Below are positions 40,172 through 51,819 of a stretch of DNA of 64,000 bases, one piece after another. Position numbers and translations under genes: made by a program. Numbering within the stretch: the first letter of the stretch is position 1; each line of letters starts with the position of its first letter. Under the pieces are notes generated by a model. It was not told the DNA's origin, ran no database searches, and saw only the letters and a list, made by a program, of their open reading frames with translations. Location of the stretch: assembly GCA_036250195.1 (NCBI GenBank), contig JAVHZZ010000001.1:398154117-398218116 (forward strand), in the 5' to 3' direction. This stretch comes from Mixophyes australis (taxonomy: Eukaryota > Chordata > Amphibia > Anura > Limnodynastidae).

Positions 40172-41503
40172 AGGTCTGACGCTGTGTTAGACATACAAAC
40201 ACCAAAGCTTGAACCTGAAGCAGTGGAAGAATATGCTGAGCCCAGTCAAGTAGAATCCACTAGTTTGTGAACAGACAGTTGATGGTGAAGAACCAATTCA
40301 GCAGTGAGAGGGAGCAAGTAGATGAATGGATTGTAGAAACTGTTGAAGTTATAAACTCACTTCAGCAACAGCAAGCTACATCCCCTCCAGTTCCTTAACC
40401 CCTCGCGCTAAACGCTATTTGTCAAGTCCAGCCTGATCCCATTGTTTGACGGCAGAGGGTTCAGGATCTGATGGCCCAATTGCAAGGTCCATACAATTTC
40501 ATGCAGGACTTTATGTTGGACTTTGAGAACCAACCATTTGACCCAGCCATTGTATCGGCACAACCCATGAAACCAACTCAAAGCATAGAGCTGCCGCAGA
40601 TGGTTTGCCAGCCAGTTCATTCTGAGACACGGCTATCTCAGCCCAGTCAATTTCCAAATAGCACACAGGTTGAAATGGTATCTTTCACTAGTGAAGGCTA
40701 TACTGGGTCTCAGCAGATGTACCAGTGATCTCATCCCACAGAACAGAGGTCCCAAAAGGATGCCTTGGAGCAAATTCAGGCCTCTCTATCTTTAAGTCCA
40801 GATCCAACACAGACTTCTTCGTCACTTCCGGCTGCTCCCCAAACTTAGGTGTTCCAGACTGGTCCAACAAGCCACTGCACAGCAGTGGTATCAATGTGAA
40901 TGCTGCTCTATTCCAGTCTATGCAGTGTTTAATATGAATGCACCTGTCCCTCCTGTGAATGAGGCAGAAACACTGAAGCAGCAGAACCAGAACCAGGCCA
41001 GTTACAATCAGTCCTTCCCAGGCCAGCCTCATCAAGTGGAACACGCTGACTTTCAACAAGAGCAGGTACAGTCAGTGGTAAACACTTACCATGCAGCATC
41101 GGATCAGACTCACCAAGCTTCTACTGGCCATCAGCAGCCTACACAACAGAACGTCGGATTTCCATGCAACAACCAGCCCTTCTACAACAACCGAGGATTG
41201 GTTAGAGGTGGGCAACATGGCAGCAGAGGCTTAATAAATGGAGACAGAGGGCCATCTAATGGTTTCATAGGAAATTATGATGGTTACCGTCTTGCCTTCT
41301 CAAACGCTCCAAACAGCGGTTATTCACAGCCACAGTTCAATGCTCACTGGGATTATACCAACAACTACCAGCAGGATGGCTATCAACAAACTTTTAAGCG
41401 CGACACCGGGCAGGGAGGACCTCGGGGCACTCCTTTGGTTCTAGGAGGGCCCCCAATACCTAGCCGAGGGATGCCACAATTGAACAGTCAGACAGTCAAT
41501 TAA
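40172..41503 (+). pseudogene. CAPRIN1: CAPRIN1 processed pseudogene, 3' part of CDS
   Basis: Intronless sequence matching the C-terminal half of caprin-1, an RNA-binding stress-granule protein: EQVDEWIVETVEVINSLQQQ (about 40306-40380), QGPYNFMQDFMLDFENQ (40484 on), HSSGINVNAA, then a frame at 40934-41503 with MNAPVPPVNEAETLKQQNQ, the Gln-rich segment and a terminal RG/GY-rich region ending PQLNSQTVN. In the functional gene this stretch spans several exons, so an intronless copy is a retrocopy. It is disabled by stops (for example TAG near 40397 region, TGA at 40726) and frameshifts. Many RGG arginines are substituted. Confidence 0.85.
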
Positions 41504-42215
41504 CCCATTGGAAGGAGGCATTGCACACCAGTTGGTGTCTGTTACAAGACGTTTTATTATTTTTATTTACCCCTTGCCAGGAAAAGCTTATAGGGGATGG
41601 TTTTATTGTTGTCTGGTTTAAGATGAGACTGCAGTTGTTACTTTATATTAACTGGATATCCACAACGACCTAGAATTCATATGCTACACGTTCTTCCTGT
41701 ACGTCTGTAAGGAGCAAGTGGCAGCTTTACGCACTATGTGGTTATGAAGGACAATGATTCTCTTTAATTCTCTGGTTAACTCTAAATATTTGCCCTTGTA
41801 ACAACCACTTGGGGCTCCTAAATTAGGGAGGTACCTAACACTCACATTGACCCTAGAGGTCATTAAATGATCAATTGAATACATAATTGGCCCAGTATAC
41901 AGCTAAACAAACCTAGATCATGGCAGGGCTGATACTGTCATCCAGTCATTGTTTGGGCTAGCAGTAATATTTCACTCCATCCTTGTGATGTATCGTGAGG
42001 TCTGGGCTTTTATATTTTTCATTGTCCGGATTGAGAATATAGCTAGTTTGGCATGATGGTTTCATTTGTGATGACGTGCTGGTTCGGTTTCTGTCTACAT
42101 TCGGATGGAGTGCAAGTTCCATGCATTAGTAATTCCATGACGGATACAAGTCACAATGTTCCTGCTACAGGACTCTTAACAGGCTGCAGCTCCTCATCCA
42201 AGTTACCACCTGCTC
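41504..42215 (+). other. Probable CAPRIN1 3' UTR of the retrocopy
   Basis: The sequence after the caprin-1 stop continues without obvious junction and probably is the copied 3' untranslated region. No poly(A) tract was found before the Tc1 element, so the true end is unclear. Confidence 0.45.
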
Positions 42216-43731
42216 AAACTTGAGAATGACACAAGTATTGGTTTTCACAAAGTTTGCTGCTTCAGTGTTTTTAAACCTTTTAGTCAGATGTAGCTATGGT
42301 ATACTGAAGTAAGATTACAAGCATCTCATAAGTGTCAAAGGCTTTTATTGACAATTACATTAAGTTTATGCAAAGAGTCAATATTTGCTGTGTTGACCCT
42401 TCTTTTTGAAGGGCCCCGCATTTCACCCGGGCATGCTGTCAATCAACTTCTGGGCCACATACTGACTTATGGCTGCCCATTCCTGCCTAATCAATGCTTG
42501 GAGTTTGTCAGAATTTGTGGGTTTTTGTTTGTCCACCCGCCACTTGAGGATTGACCACAAATTCTCAATGGGATTAAGGTCTGGGGAGTTTCCTGACCAT
42601 GGACCCAAAATTTTGATGTTTTGATCCCCGGGTCACTTAGTTATCACATTTGCCTTATGGCAAGGGGCTCCATCATGCTGGAAAAGACATTGTCTGTCAC
42701 CTAACTGTTCTGGGATGGTTGGGAGAAGTTGTTCTTGGAGGATGTTTTGGTACCATTCTTTATTTATGGCTGTGTTCTTAGGTGAAATTGTGAGAGAGCC
42801 CACTCCCTTGGCTGAGAAGGGTCTCACACAGAACTGAGGGTAGCGCTCACCTTTCCTTTTCTTTTCATCTGACAAGTGTTTTTCCAGATGCCCCAAACAA
42901 TGTGAAAGGGGATTCATCAGAGAAAATGACTTTACCCCAGTCCTCAGCAGTCCAATTCTTGTACCTTTGCAGAATATCAGTCTGCCCCTGATGTTTGTCC
43001 TGGAGAAAAGTGGGTTCTTTGTTGGCCTTCTTGACACCAGGCAATCCTCCAAAAGTCTTTGCCTCACTCTGTGTGCAGATGCACTCACACCTGCCTGCTG
43101 CCATTCCTGAGCAAGCTATGTACTGGTGGGGCCCTGATCTCGCAGCTGAATCAAGGAGACGGTTCTGCCGCTTGCTGAATGTTCTTGGGCGCCCTGATGC
43201 CTTCTTCACAACTTTTCAACCTCTCTCTTTGAGGTTCTTGATGATGCTATAAATGGTTGATTTAGGTGCAATCTTACTTGCAGCAATATCTTTGCCTGTG
43301 AAGCCCTTTTTCTGCAAAGCAATGAGGACTGCACGTTTCTCCTTGCAGGTTACCATGGTTAACAGAGTAAGAAAAATTATTTCAAGCACTACCCTCTTTT
43401 TAAATCTTCCAGTCTGTTATTCTAAATCAATTAGCATGACAGAGTCATCTCCAGCCTTGTTTTCATCAACACTTGCACCTGTGTTAACGAGAGAATCACT
43501 GACCTGATGTCAGCTGGTGCTTTTGTGGAAGGGCTTAAATGCAGTGGAAATGTTGTTTTTGGGATAAAGTTCATTGTCATGGCAAAGACGGACTTTGAAA
43601 TTAATTGTAATTCATCTTATCACTCTTAATGACATTCTGGAATATTTGCAAATTGCCATCATAAAAACTGAGGCAGCAGACTTTGCGAAAAATAATATTT
43701 GGGTCATTCTCAAAACTTTTGGCCATGACTG
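42216..43731 (-). mobile_element. Tc1-like DNA transposon, degraded
   Basis: The right end reads (outward) CAGTCATGGCCAAAAGTTTT after a TA at 43732. The left end has the matching inner repeat (TTGAGAATGACACAAGTATT) but lacks its outermost ~18 bp. The terminal inverted repeats are about 70 bp or more. The right end sits inside a Ty3/gypsy pol frame, while the left side is CAPRIN1-like sequence, so a deletion or rearrangement has removed the left terminus. Confidence 0.88.
42423..43360 (-). pseudogene. Tc1 transposase remnant
   Basis: Fragments in three frames in the correct order: the N-terminal helix-turn-helix region (GRPRTFSKRQNRLL), WTAEDWGKVIFSDESPF (first catalytic Asp), CLFQHDGAPCHKA (second Asp) and NSPDLNPIENLWSILKW (third acidic residue). 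Frameshifts separate them. Full-length Tc1 transposase is about 340 residues, and this copy spans that length but cannot encode it. Confidence 0.9.
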
Positions 43732-44742
43732 TAGTCCAATTGTACTTGTACCAAAACCATAAGATTCATCAATGACTTTCGCAACTTAAACAGTGTCTCC
43801 CAGTTTGATGTCTACCTAATGCCCCAGGTAGATGAGCTGATAGAGAACTTAGTGGTATAGTAATTATTTGACCACCCTCTTACCCTTTCAGCCAGGTAAA
43901 AGACTGCATTTCCCACCCCAGATAGCCTTTTCCAGTATAAGGTCCTTCCCTTTGGCCTACATTCCAATGGACCATGGACAAGTTTCAGCATACCTGGATT
44001 ATATTGTTATTAATTGCAGGACTGGGAGCTTCATCTTCTGAAGGTAGAGGTCTTATTGACATCTTTAAGGTATGCCAGGTTAACCACAAATACAGAAAAA
44101 TGTGCATTGGCTATGAGAGAGTCTAAGTTCTTGAACTACATAGTGGGACAGAAAGAGGTGAAACCCCAATTGGACAAGGTGGAAACTGTAAAGAACTGTC
44201 CGAAACCACTTAGGAAAACACAACTGTGAACCTTGTTAGGGTTTGTCGGTTATTAATGGAGATTTGGAAGTCATTTTGTCACTAGGGCTGTTCTGTTCAT
44301 GGAGATGCTCTGAAAGAATGGCTATGGTAAATTAGTACGGACAGAAGCTGCAATAGTAGCCTGGACTGATCTCTGATCAGCACTTTGTTCTTTACTGGTG
44401 CTGTAAGCTCCAGCCATTAACCAAAGGTTCATTCTACAACTACTGTTGGCTCGGGGGTCGTTCTGTCTGACGTCAAGTAAGAAATTAAATACCTTATACT
44501 TTATTTAAATCGTAAATTGTTACCATGTCAGCAACATTTATGCAATAGTGGAGTATTTGCCCATAAAATGGGCCACAGAAGCTCTGCGTTACTATCTGCT
44601 GGGCAGAAAATTCACCTTAGTAACTGATTATGCACCCTTACATTGGATGCATATCAATGGGGAAGTGAATGCCAAGGTGACCCGATGGTTCTTGGTCCTC
44701 CAGCCTTTCTAGTTCACGGTGCAGCATAAGGGGAAACTCTGA
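43732..44742 (+). pseudogene. Ty3/gypsy RT-RNase H fragment, left part
   Basis: SPIVLVPKP, then IRFINDFRNLNSVSQFD (RT domain), FQYKVLPFGLHS, LHLLKVEVLLTSLRYARLTT and KCALAMRESKFLNYIVG, and finally RNase H-like ALRYYLLGRKFTLVTDYAPL and FTVQHKGKL, all on the plus strand with frameshifts and internal deletions (the YxDD region is lost). It begins abruptly at the Tc1 end and stops at 44742, where a LINE is inserted. Confidence 0.8.
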
Positions 44743-45691
44743 CTCCTAAAAAATGGTCAAAAATTAGATCTAATTTAGCTAAGTCATTAATTTCATTTAG
44801 AATAAAGGAAAATTCCTTCAAACTTTACTATAGATGGTATTTAGTCCCCTCCCGTCTACATACTATATTTCCTAATTCCACAGATCAATGTTGGAGAGGA
44901 TGTGGATTACGTGGTACCCTGCTGCATGTTTGGTGGAGTTGTCCAAAAATACAACCTTATTGGCGTCAAATTCATACCCTTATTGATTCTATTACTCAGA
45001 TTAAAAGGCCCGACTCCCCGCTAATTTCTCTTCTTCCTAGGCCGCTGCCGGACACCACTCGGCATATACAAAAACTTATCAAGCATATCTTAAATGCAGC
45101 TAAATGTTTAATAGCTGTATCTTGGAAAAACACTTCCCGCCCACACTCCCTGCCACTATCAACAAAATTTGGTCAGTTTATCAAATGCAAAGCATATCAG
45201 CTTTTCTTAATGATACCCCAGTATATTTCCAAAACACATGGTCTCTCTGGATGAGTCATTATGAAGCCAAACCTCCACTAACAACTGTTTGACATCCTCT
45301 TGTTGCTGTAACTCCCAAATAACATCAGATTTGGCAACTTATACCTCATCACTTCAGGTCTACACATTACCTACATACCCTTCTGCATTCCTGAATATCA
45401 CTGCATTCGTTCCTCAACATTACTTTATCATTCCAAATATAAAAAAAACCTCCCACATCTCCCTGTCAATCCTCCCCTACCCTTTTCTACTCCTGTTTGT
45501 CTCCCTTAAAATACATGTCCCTGCTGTAGTAACATACATACTTTCTGGTAACAAATCAGAGCTTCCGTCAAAGTTTATTTCCTTCTTTATTGTCAATTCA
45601 CTCTGTCAATAACATATATTGTATGGTATGGATTTTATATATTGACTTGTAAAAATTAATAAAATATTTTGCTTAAAAAAAACAAAACAAT
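44743..45691 (+). mobile_element. 5'-truncated L1/Tx1-like LINE inside the gypsy element
   Basis: Encodes the extreme C terminus of an L1/Tx1 ORF2 across frames (FKLYYRWYLVPSRLHTIFP, then CWRGCGLRGTLLHVWWSCPK with the conserved Cys/His-rich end), followed by a 3' UTR and an A-rich end (AAATATTTTGCTTAAAAAAAAC). The upstream gypsy RNase H stops at VQHKGKL and the downstream resumes at TDAFSRKYAL. This fixes the order of events: gypsy first, LINE second. Confidence 0.85.
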
Positions 45692-46100
45692 ACAGATGCC
45701 TTCTCAAGGAAGTATGCGCTCTCTGTGGAGTCCACGCCACCATGCTTGGCGACAGTAGGGGGAACGATATGTGGCAAAAAGAGCCATTCCCCAAGACAGT
45801 TCAGGCTGAAAAAGGTGTGTGACAGGCTGATTAGGTATTTAAGTGTGTGTTGTTGTTGGGGGTGGGGCAACCGATGCCTAACTAGTAGGCTGGTGACTAG
45901 ATAGTGTTGCTGTGTTAGTGAGTGCTAGGGTTGCAAGATTGCTTGTCTTATGGAAAGAAAGGTTCACATTCTGCTATCCTAACAAAATAAAAGAATAGTG
46001 AACCAACTGAGCTTTGTTCTGTCAAATACCTGGTGTCTTTAGTATGTATTGTGCATTGTGAATATTCTGTGACTGCACCATTTGCAAACAATAAACACTT
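45692..46100 (+). mobile_element. Ty3/gypsy remnant, right part and LTR-like end
   Basis: Resumes with ATACAGATGCCTTCTCAAGG (TDAFSRK, the end of RNase H), then jumps to LTR-like sequence (GTGTGTGACAGGCTGATTAGGTATTTAAG, GCTGTGTTAGTGAGTG...) with a TATTTAAG promoter-like motif. Integrase is missing, so an internal deletion joins RNase H to the 3' LTR. The LTR end is approximate. Confidence 0.6.
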
Positions 46101-47209
46101 TTTGACCTTGACTTTAGACCTTTTTGACCTTGTCTATTTCCACCTTCTTACGTATATGTATTGTGTACTGACTCTGCACAACTAATAGCTCACAATAATC
46201 ACACCATTTTATGTTCCCTGAAAAAAGCAGATTTGAGCAACATTAAAAATCTATTTTTTCTAACCTTTCAACAAAATAAGATTTTTTTATATATTAAATG
46301 TAAAAATAAAAATACTTTTTTTATTGAAACAAAATATTCCATGGTTTGGCCCATGGCAAACCAGATGACACTGAACTGGCAATGGATTCCATCCAGGTGT
46401 GCCTGTTAAGTTGGTGCACTTGTAGTCAGAAGAGTTGCTAGCTAGATTTGATGAGGATCAACGTTGGTACAAAATATTTCCTTTTTGCTTTATGGCTGTG
46501 TATTAATAAAAACATACTATAGCATAATACGCCATAGTATATGTCAAGCACAATTGGAATCATTTTGTTGGAATTAACATAGTCTTAGTTAACAATGTTT
46601 TTCAGTGCCTTAGAAATTACTCTATGCCTTTCAATTTAAATGCACTTTGTAGATGAACACTAGTCTATTTCTTCTTATATTTATTAAGCGTGCTGATGAG
46701 GAAAGTTATCAGACTCGCATCAGTTCCCTTATCACATTATCATCACTGACTCATTTAACTCAGGTGTAGTAACCGCCGCAAATTGTAATTAATAAATTGT
46801 AATTTGCTTTTCTTCTGATCTTTGGGCGATGGACATTAACTCCCCATCTTGTCAGAAGGATTAACCGTTACTTCCCTCAACTCCCACTCTCAACAGTCTT
46901 GTCATCGACTTTAACTGACAGTCCACACTATCCCAGTCATTTAACTGCCATTACAATTAAGGGCAGTTACCACAGTTAATTAGTCCCTACACAAAAAATG
47001 TCCAGCGTAGTCCCTATTTTTACATGGAAGTACCAGGGGTTACATATAAAATATATACCATAATAAAATAATATTATAATAATCCTAGGAATCTGTATAT
47101 TTCTGTACTATTGTCCACTCTCACATTATCCCCCTTTTTATTCCTTTTATAATCTGTACTATCATGTTTTTTCATTTTTCCAAAGGGTTGATATTATAAT
47201 ATTACGTAT
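46101..47209. other. No gene recognised
   Basis: AT-rich. Several TTAACTGCC/GGCAGTTA and TAATTGTAATTTGC motifs near 46780-46990 hint at old palindromic repeats. No frame is longer than about 80 codons. Confidence 0.45.
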
Positions 47210-47890
47210 GATCTTGCTGTAATGATATATTCTTGTTCCCATGAGAGGTGGGGATAGGAGAATATATTATTCCATTGTGAATCAAGGTGGATGTTTGAAT
47301 TTGAGACTTTAGCTCCCAGTGGATTAAATGGCAGTTCTTATTTCATTGTTTTCTTTGAGAATCATTTTTGTTTCCTTGTTTCTCCACCACAAAATGTTAG
47401 TTTTATCAAGGTACCTAGTATGTCATTATTTACAGTACAGTTAGCTATTGTTATAAATTGATTTTCTATAGTAGGAATGCAGGGGTCATGGATCTACACT
47501 CAAGAGTTCTATTTTGCAACATTTGTGGATAAGACTGCAAATTCCTTATTAGAATGTGTTTGGTAGTCACTTATGAAGTTTGTTAATGTTGCTCTTATAG
47601 TTGTTTAAGGCTTGTTGTGTCTAACAATAAGCCTGGACTCTTAAACGACAATAAGAGCAACATTATCAAGCTTATAAATAAGTTTAATAACTTCAGTGTT
47701 CTAGGCAGTATACCATTAGCTTTGATTGTGGACCCGTTAGATATCCAGCATCTGTCTGGTTGCCGTGGCAACCAGATGTTTTTGTGTACCAAGCTACCTC
47801 TTGTGGCATACTGGAAGCTTTTTTCATTGTTATTTTGGTATCAGGTGTCTGTATATTTTAAAATAATTGCTTTTACCAAACTATGATGTA
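47210..47890 (+). repeat. Dispersed repeat block, copy 1
   Basis: Similar over its length to 58490-59740: CCTTGTTTCTCCA, CAGTTAGCTATTGTTATA, ACTTATGAAGTTTGTTAATG, GTAAGCCTGGACT and GTTGTCATGGCAACC-like blocks in the same order. The part 47579-47673 is itself a palindrome (TTTGTTAATGTTGCTCTTAT ... ATAAGAGCAACATTA). Copy 2 has extra insertions, so copy 1 serves as an approximate empty site. Confidence 0.75.
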
Positions 47891-48301
47891 GAGTGGTATG
47901 CATCTTTTCAAAGAAGTTAATATGGGAAAAAAGACTAGCGAGTCATTTGTTCTTCTGCATTGTAGCCCTCCTGTCACCATACATGGCATTTGGGGGCGAG
48001 GGGGGGTAAGCGTGGTCAGGTTGTTAAATAGATTACAGTTCAGTTACTATTGCAGTATATTTATACAGCATCCCAGGTTCTCCTGTGTATAGTACAATTT
48101 GGACTTAAGCCAGGGCCCGATTAAGGGGTCCGGCCGCCCTAGGCTATTTCAGCCATAGCGCCCCCCCTCCCCCCCCCTCCCATCCTTCCCCCCCCCTCCC
48201 ATCCTTCCCCTAATATAGGCGTTTAGGACTACTCATGAATATGAATATTGAGGAGTATTCTCCAGCATTCACATTTAAACAGATTGTGCAATCTCTCTTA
48301 C

Positions 48302-48375
48302 CAGTTTTTGTTCTTCTCTCATGCTTGTTCTTGCAGCTTTGATGTCTTCTAGCTGGATTCTGGAAATTCGAGGTC
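48302..48375 (-). other. Exon-like segment, copy 2
   Basis: On the minus strand: TTTTCAAAACAG, then 74 bp, then GTAAGAG. One frame reads ISRIQLEDIKAARTSMREEQ. Both splice boundaries look plausible. The gene of origin is not recognised. It lies inside a hAT-like repeat, so it may be a captured exon. A diverged copy lies at 2026-2077. Confidence 0.4.
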
Positions 48376-48837
48376 CTGTTTTGAAAACATGCAGCAATTG
48401 TATTACAATGCAAAATGTTAACAAACCCTGAATGACTAGGCCCTTTATTCCAAACACAATAGTCCATTATGGCCAGATAAAACTACCCCATAGCACAGGC
48501 ATATGTAGGCAATAAAATATAATAAAATTGTTGTCAAAGAGCTATAAAAACAATACAAACCTCTACCAGCCCCACCTGACTATTATTCAGTATTCTAGTG
48601 ACCCTAGAGACCACAGAGATCATCCTCATAACCGCTGCACAATACAAAGATCATGCTCCTAAAAAGCAACTCTATTTTTTAAATGCCCCACTCAGCAATT
48701 TGTTCAACCCCCTTTATCTGCCCCCTTTAGCCACCTCACCTGCCCCCTTCAGCCTGCGCACCTGCCGCCCCTTCCCACTCGAGACATTAGAATAAAGACT
48801 TACCTGCTGTGGAGTCCTCTCTTCAGCGCTGTGTATG

Positions 48838-49010
48838 ACAGGCAGTCTGTCAGCGATCGCTGCTAGCTACCTGTCAGTGCGGCCCAGGCTCTTCTTACTC
48901 TGGTGACATGAGATGTGGAAGTTCTGATCTCACGTGACCAGAGTAAGAAGCGCCCGCGGCTACACTGACAGGCAGCTAGCAGCGATCGCTGCCAGACTGC
49001 CTATCATGTG
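48838..49010. repeat. Large imperfect palindrome
   Basis: ACAGGCAGTCTGTCAGCGATCG at the left is mirrored by CGATCGCTGCCAGACTGCCT at the right, with inner GCTCTTCTTACTCTGGT / ACCAGAGTAAGAAGC. The same palindrome occurs in the second copy (about 52338-52505). It is the core of the repeat family. Confidence 0.85.
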
Positions 49011-49716
49011 ATAGTGACAGTCGGGACCGCTCCTTTAGACCAGGAGCGGTCCTGATGATTCCAGCTGCCACATTTACAACAAAAACAAACAAAAAAACAT
49101 CTCAGTGACGTTGCGCCCCCCCTCCCCCTCCCCCCCCAGGCTCCAGCGCCCCTGGTCAGCCTATCGGGAATGATTTAGGTAACAGAAAGTCCCTTGATCT
49201 GATTTTAGGTATAAAATGGGATATTGAACAAGGGAGGGGTCAATGGTCCAACACCTGAAATAATCAGAAATAATACCAAGGATTAAGTAATGTGATTATA
49301 TCAATGGAAAAGGGAGTTGGGTAATAAGGAAGGGGGCAGCAGGTGTTAGGCAGTTTGAGTGCCTCTTATATTTCTTCAGAAAGATTCTTAGCCACATGTC
49401 AGGAGGGGAGATTTTCCACAGTTAAAAGAAACCAAAGCATATACTCCCCTACAGGATTCACTCACAGCATACACTCTTATGCTGTGGTATGATTATATGG
49501 TACACCACACTTCCATTGGTAACTACACCTGGCCCTTTTTACATAGTAAGTGAGAGCACAGAGGAGGAGGGCTGGTATTGAGTGTTGACGTTGCCTAAAC
49601 ATCTACTCCACTTTTTCTCAACTCCAGTCCTCACGCACCCCCAACAGCTCATGTTTTGAGGATTTCTGTTGGTGGAAACAGGTGGGATAATTACTGATCC
49701 AGCCAAGTAGAGTAAG

Positions 49717-51710
49717 CAGTGTCGGACTGGGGCATGAAGGGCCCACCGGGGGACTGCAAAGCTAGGGGCCCACCAGAGGGGGTGTGGCCAGCATCATAGA
49801 GGCAGGGCCTGACACTAGAGGGGGGAGTGGTCAGCCTATGAAGGACAGCTAGCATCATAGTGTAGTATATAAAGAATGCAGTGTGTATATAAAGAGTACA
49901 CAGTCTTGACCTCCCCCTTAGATTGGGTAGAACAGTCACCAAAAATCAGGATTGTCCCACTAGAATCAAAACATTTGACAGACTGTCCTACCTGTTCTTG
50001 TCACCACCTGTGGCTGCTGGTTTCTTAAGTTGCGACTTGTCTGGATCCCGGAATGTTGGGTGCCCTATTTTGAAAAAAAATGGGTACATTTAGAAAATTC
50101 CAACTTGCCCCAGCGTAAAATCTATAGCACCCACAATTAATACTTAGGCCTTACTCCAGCCCCAACATTAAAGATAGAGTATTCTCACTTAATAAATAAA
50201 CCTATTTCCCTCCCTCCAAACAGCCCCAGCAATAAATGAATATCATTTACGTATAATAAATATACCTATTTCCCACAACAGTCACTGCCATTAAATAATT
50301 CATATTCACATTTAATAAATAGACCTCATGCTCCTCAAACTCAGCCCCACATTCAATTAATAGCACCTAAACCACCCCAGGATAAAATTAAAGGTCCTAT
50401 CACCCCATCTTAATTTAATAGGCCCCACTCTGAAATTAAATAGCCCACCAATAAATTAAATTGCCCCACCATCACCCCACAAATAAAATAGCACCCATTA
50501 AATAATTAGCCCCCACCTAAACTCCACCATTAAATTAATAGCCTATCTCCTACCCATGTACTATTAAGGCAACCCCACTCCTTTCCCTCATATCACACAT
50601 TATATTAAAAAAAAACATTCCCTCATTATAGCAGCCCACACTCCTTTCATTCACACATTATAGTGGCCCCCCCTCCCATTTCATTCACACAGTATAGCAG
50701 GCCCCCCCTCCCCTGTCTCTCACACAGTATAGCAGGCCCCCCTCCCCTGTCACTCACACAAATAGCAGGCCCCCCTCCCCTGTCTCTCACACAAATAGCA
50801 GGCCCCCCTCCCCTGTCTCTCACACAGTATAGCATGCCCCCCCTCCCCTGTCTCTCACACAGTATAGCATGCCCCCCCTCCCCTGTCTCTCACACAAATA
50901 GCAGGCCCCCCTCCCCTGTCTCTCACACAGTATAGCATGCCCCCCCTCCCCTGTCTCTCACACAAATAGCATGCCCCCCTCCCCTGTCTCTCACACAAAT
51001 AGCAGCCCCCCCTCCCCTGTCTCTCACACAGTATAGCAGGCCCCTGTCACTCACACAAATAGCAGGCCCCCCTCCCCTGTCTCTCACACAGTATAGCAGG
51101 CCCCCCCTCCCCTGTCTCTCACACAAATAGCAGGCCCCCCCTCCCCTGTTTCTCACACAAATAGCAGGCCCCCCCTCCCCTGTTTCTCACACAAATAGCA
51201 GGCCCCCCCTCCCCTGTTTCTCACACAAATAGCAGGCCCCCCCTCCCCTGTTTCTCACACAAATAGCAGGCCCCCCCTCCCCTGTTTCTCACACAAATAG
51301 CAGCCCCCCCCTCCCCTGTCACTCACACAAATAGCAGGGTCCCCCTCCCCTGTCACTCACACAGTATAGCAGGGTCCCCCTCCCCTGTCACTCACACAAA
51401 TAGCAGGGCCATCTTTCATTCACACTTACCTTATTGCTGCAGCTCACATGCTTGCTGTGCGATCAAAAGCAAAACAGGAAGTAACGTGCGTTCCACGGTG
51501 GAACGCACGCTACTTCCTGTTTCCTGTTTAGCGAAAGTGACTGGTCCCTGAGGAGGGGCCAGCCACCCACGGCACCTGGCTCCCACCAACACCGGAGGAC
51601 ACAGGAATCATTTTTTTTAGCCCCGCCCCACCACGGAGGAGGGCGGAGCTATCTGCCATCAGGGCCTACCGGTGGATTTCCCGGTCCACCGGTGGCCCAG
51701 TCCGACGCTG
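49717..51710. mobile_element. hAT-like element inserted in the outer MITE
   Basis: Ends CAGTGTCGGACTGGGGC and its complement GCCCAGTCCGACGCTG, with an 8-bp duplication AGAGTAAG (49709-49716, 51711-51718). 1994 bp without a transposase frame. The interior holds AT-rich decayed repeats (50050-50640), the 34-bp C-rich satellite and a CGTGCGTTCCAC/GTGGAACGCACG palindrome near 51485-51512. Confidence 0.9.
50640..51415. repeat. 34-bp C-rich satellite
   Basis: About 22 copies of a roughly 34-bp unit, for example AGCAGGCCCCCCTCCCCTGT then CTCTCACACAAAT, with CACACAGTAT variants of slightly different length. Repetitive open frames on both strands derive from it. Confidence 0.93.
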
Positions 51711-51819
51711 AGAGTAAGTCACCTGTGCAAGAATAACGAAATACTGAAAACATGAGCTGTTGGGGGTGCATGAGGATTGGAGTTTATAAACACTGATCTA
51801 CTCAAATAGCTTGCATGGG

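Larger units (their letters stand above)
48111..49170. mobile_element. hAT-like repeat, copy 1 of a local family
   Basis: Begins CAGGGCCCGATTAAGGGG, a hAT-type end, with C-rich flanks. The right end near 49150 (CAGCGCCCCTGGTCAGCCTATCGGG) is diverged and its boundary is uncertain. It contains the exon-like segment at 48302-48375, a 22-bp C-rich repeat remnant (48700-48780) and a large palindrome. The part from 48510 to 49090 is repeated at 51832-52580 and partly at 52590-53045. Confidence 0.6.
49609..51795. mobile_element. Palindromic hAT-like MITE (outer)
   Basis: The outer ends CACTTTTTCTCAACTCCAGT and (right) AACTCC-complement GGAGTTTATAAACACTG, with CACCCCCAACAGCTCATGTT mirrored on both sides, are flanked by an exact 8-bp duplication ATCTACTC (49601-49608, 51796-51803). 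Most of its present length is the second element inserted at 49717; without it the MITE would be about 185 bp. Confidence 0.88.

Noticed and set aside
42348..43507. Plus-strand frames over the Tc1 region
   Set aside because: They are antisense to transposase fragments with clear catalytic motifs on the minus strand.
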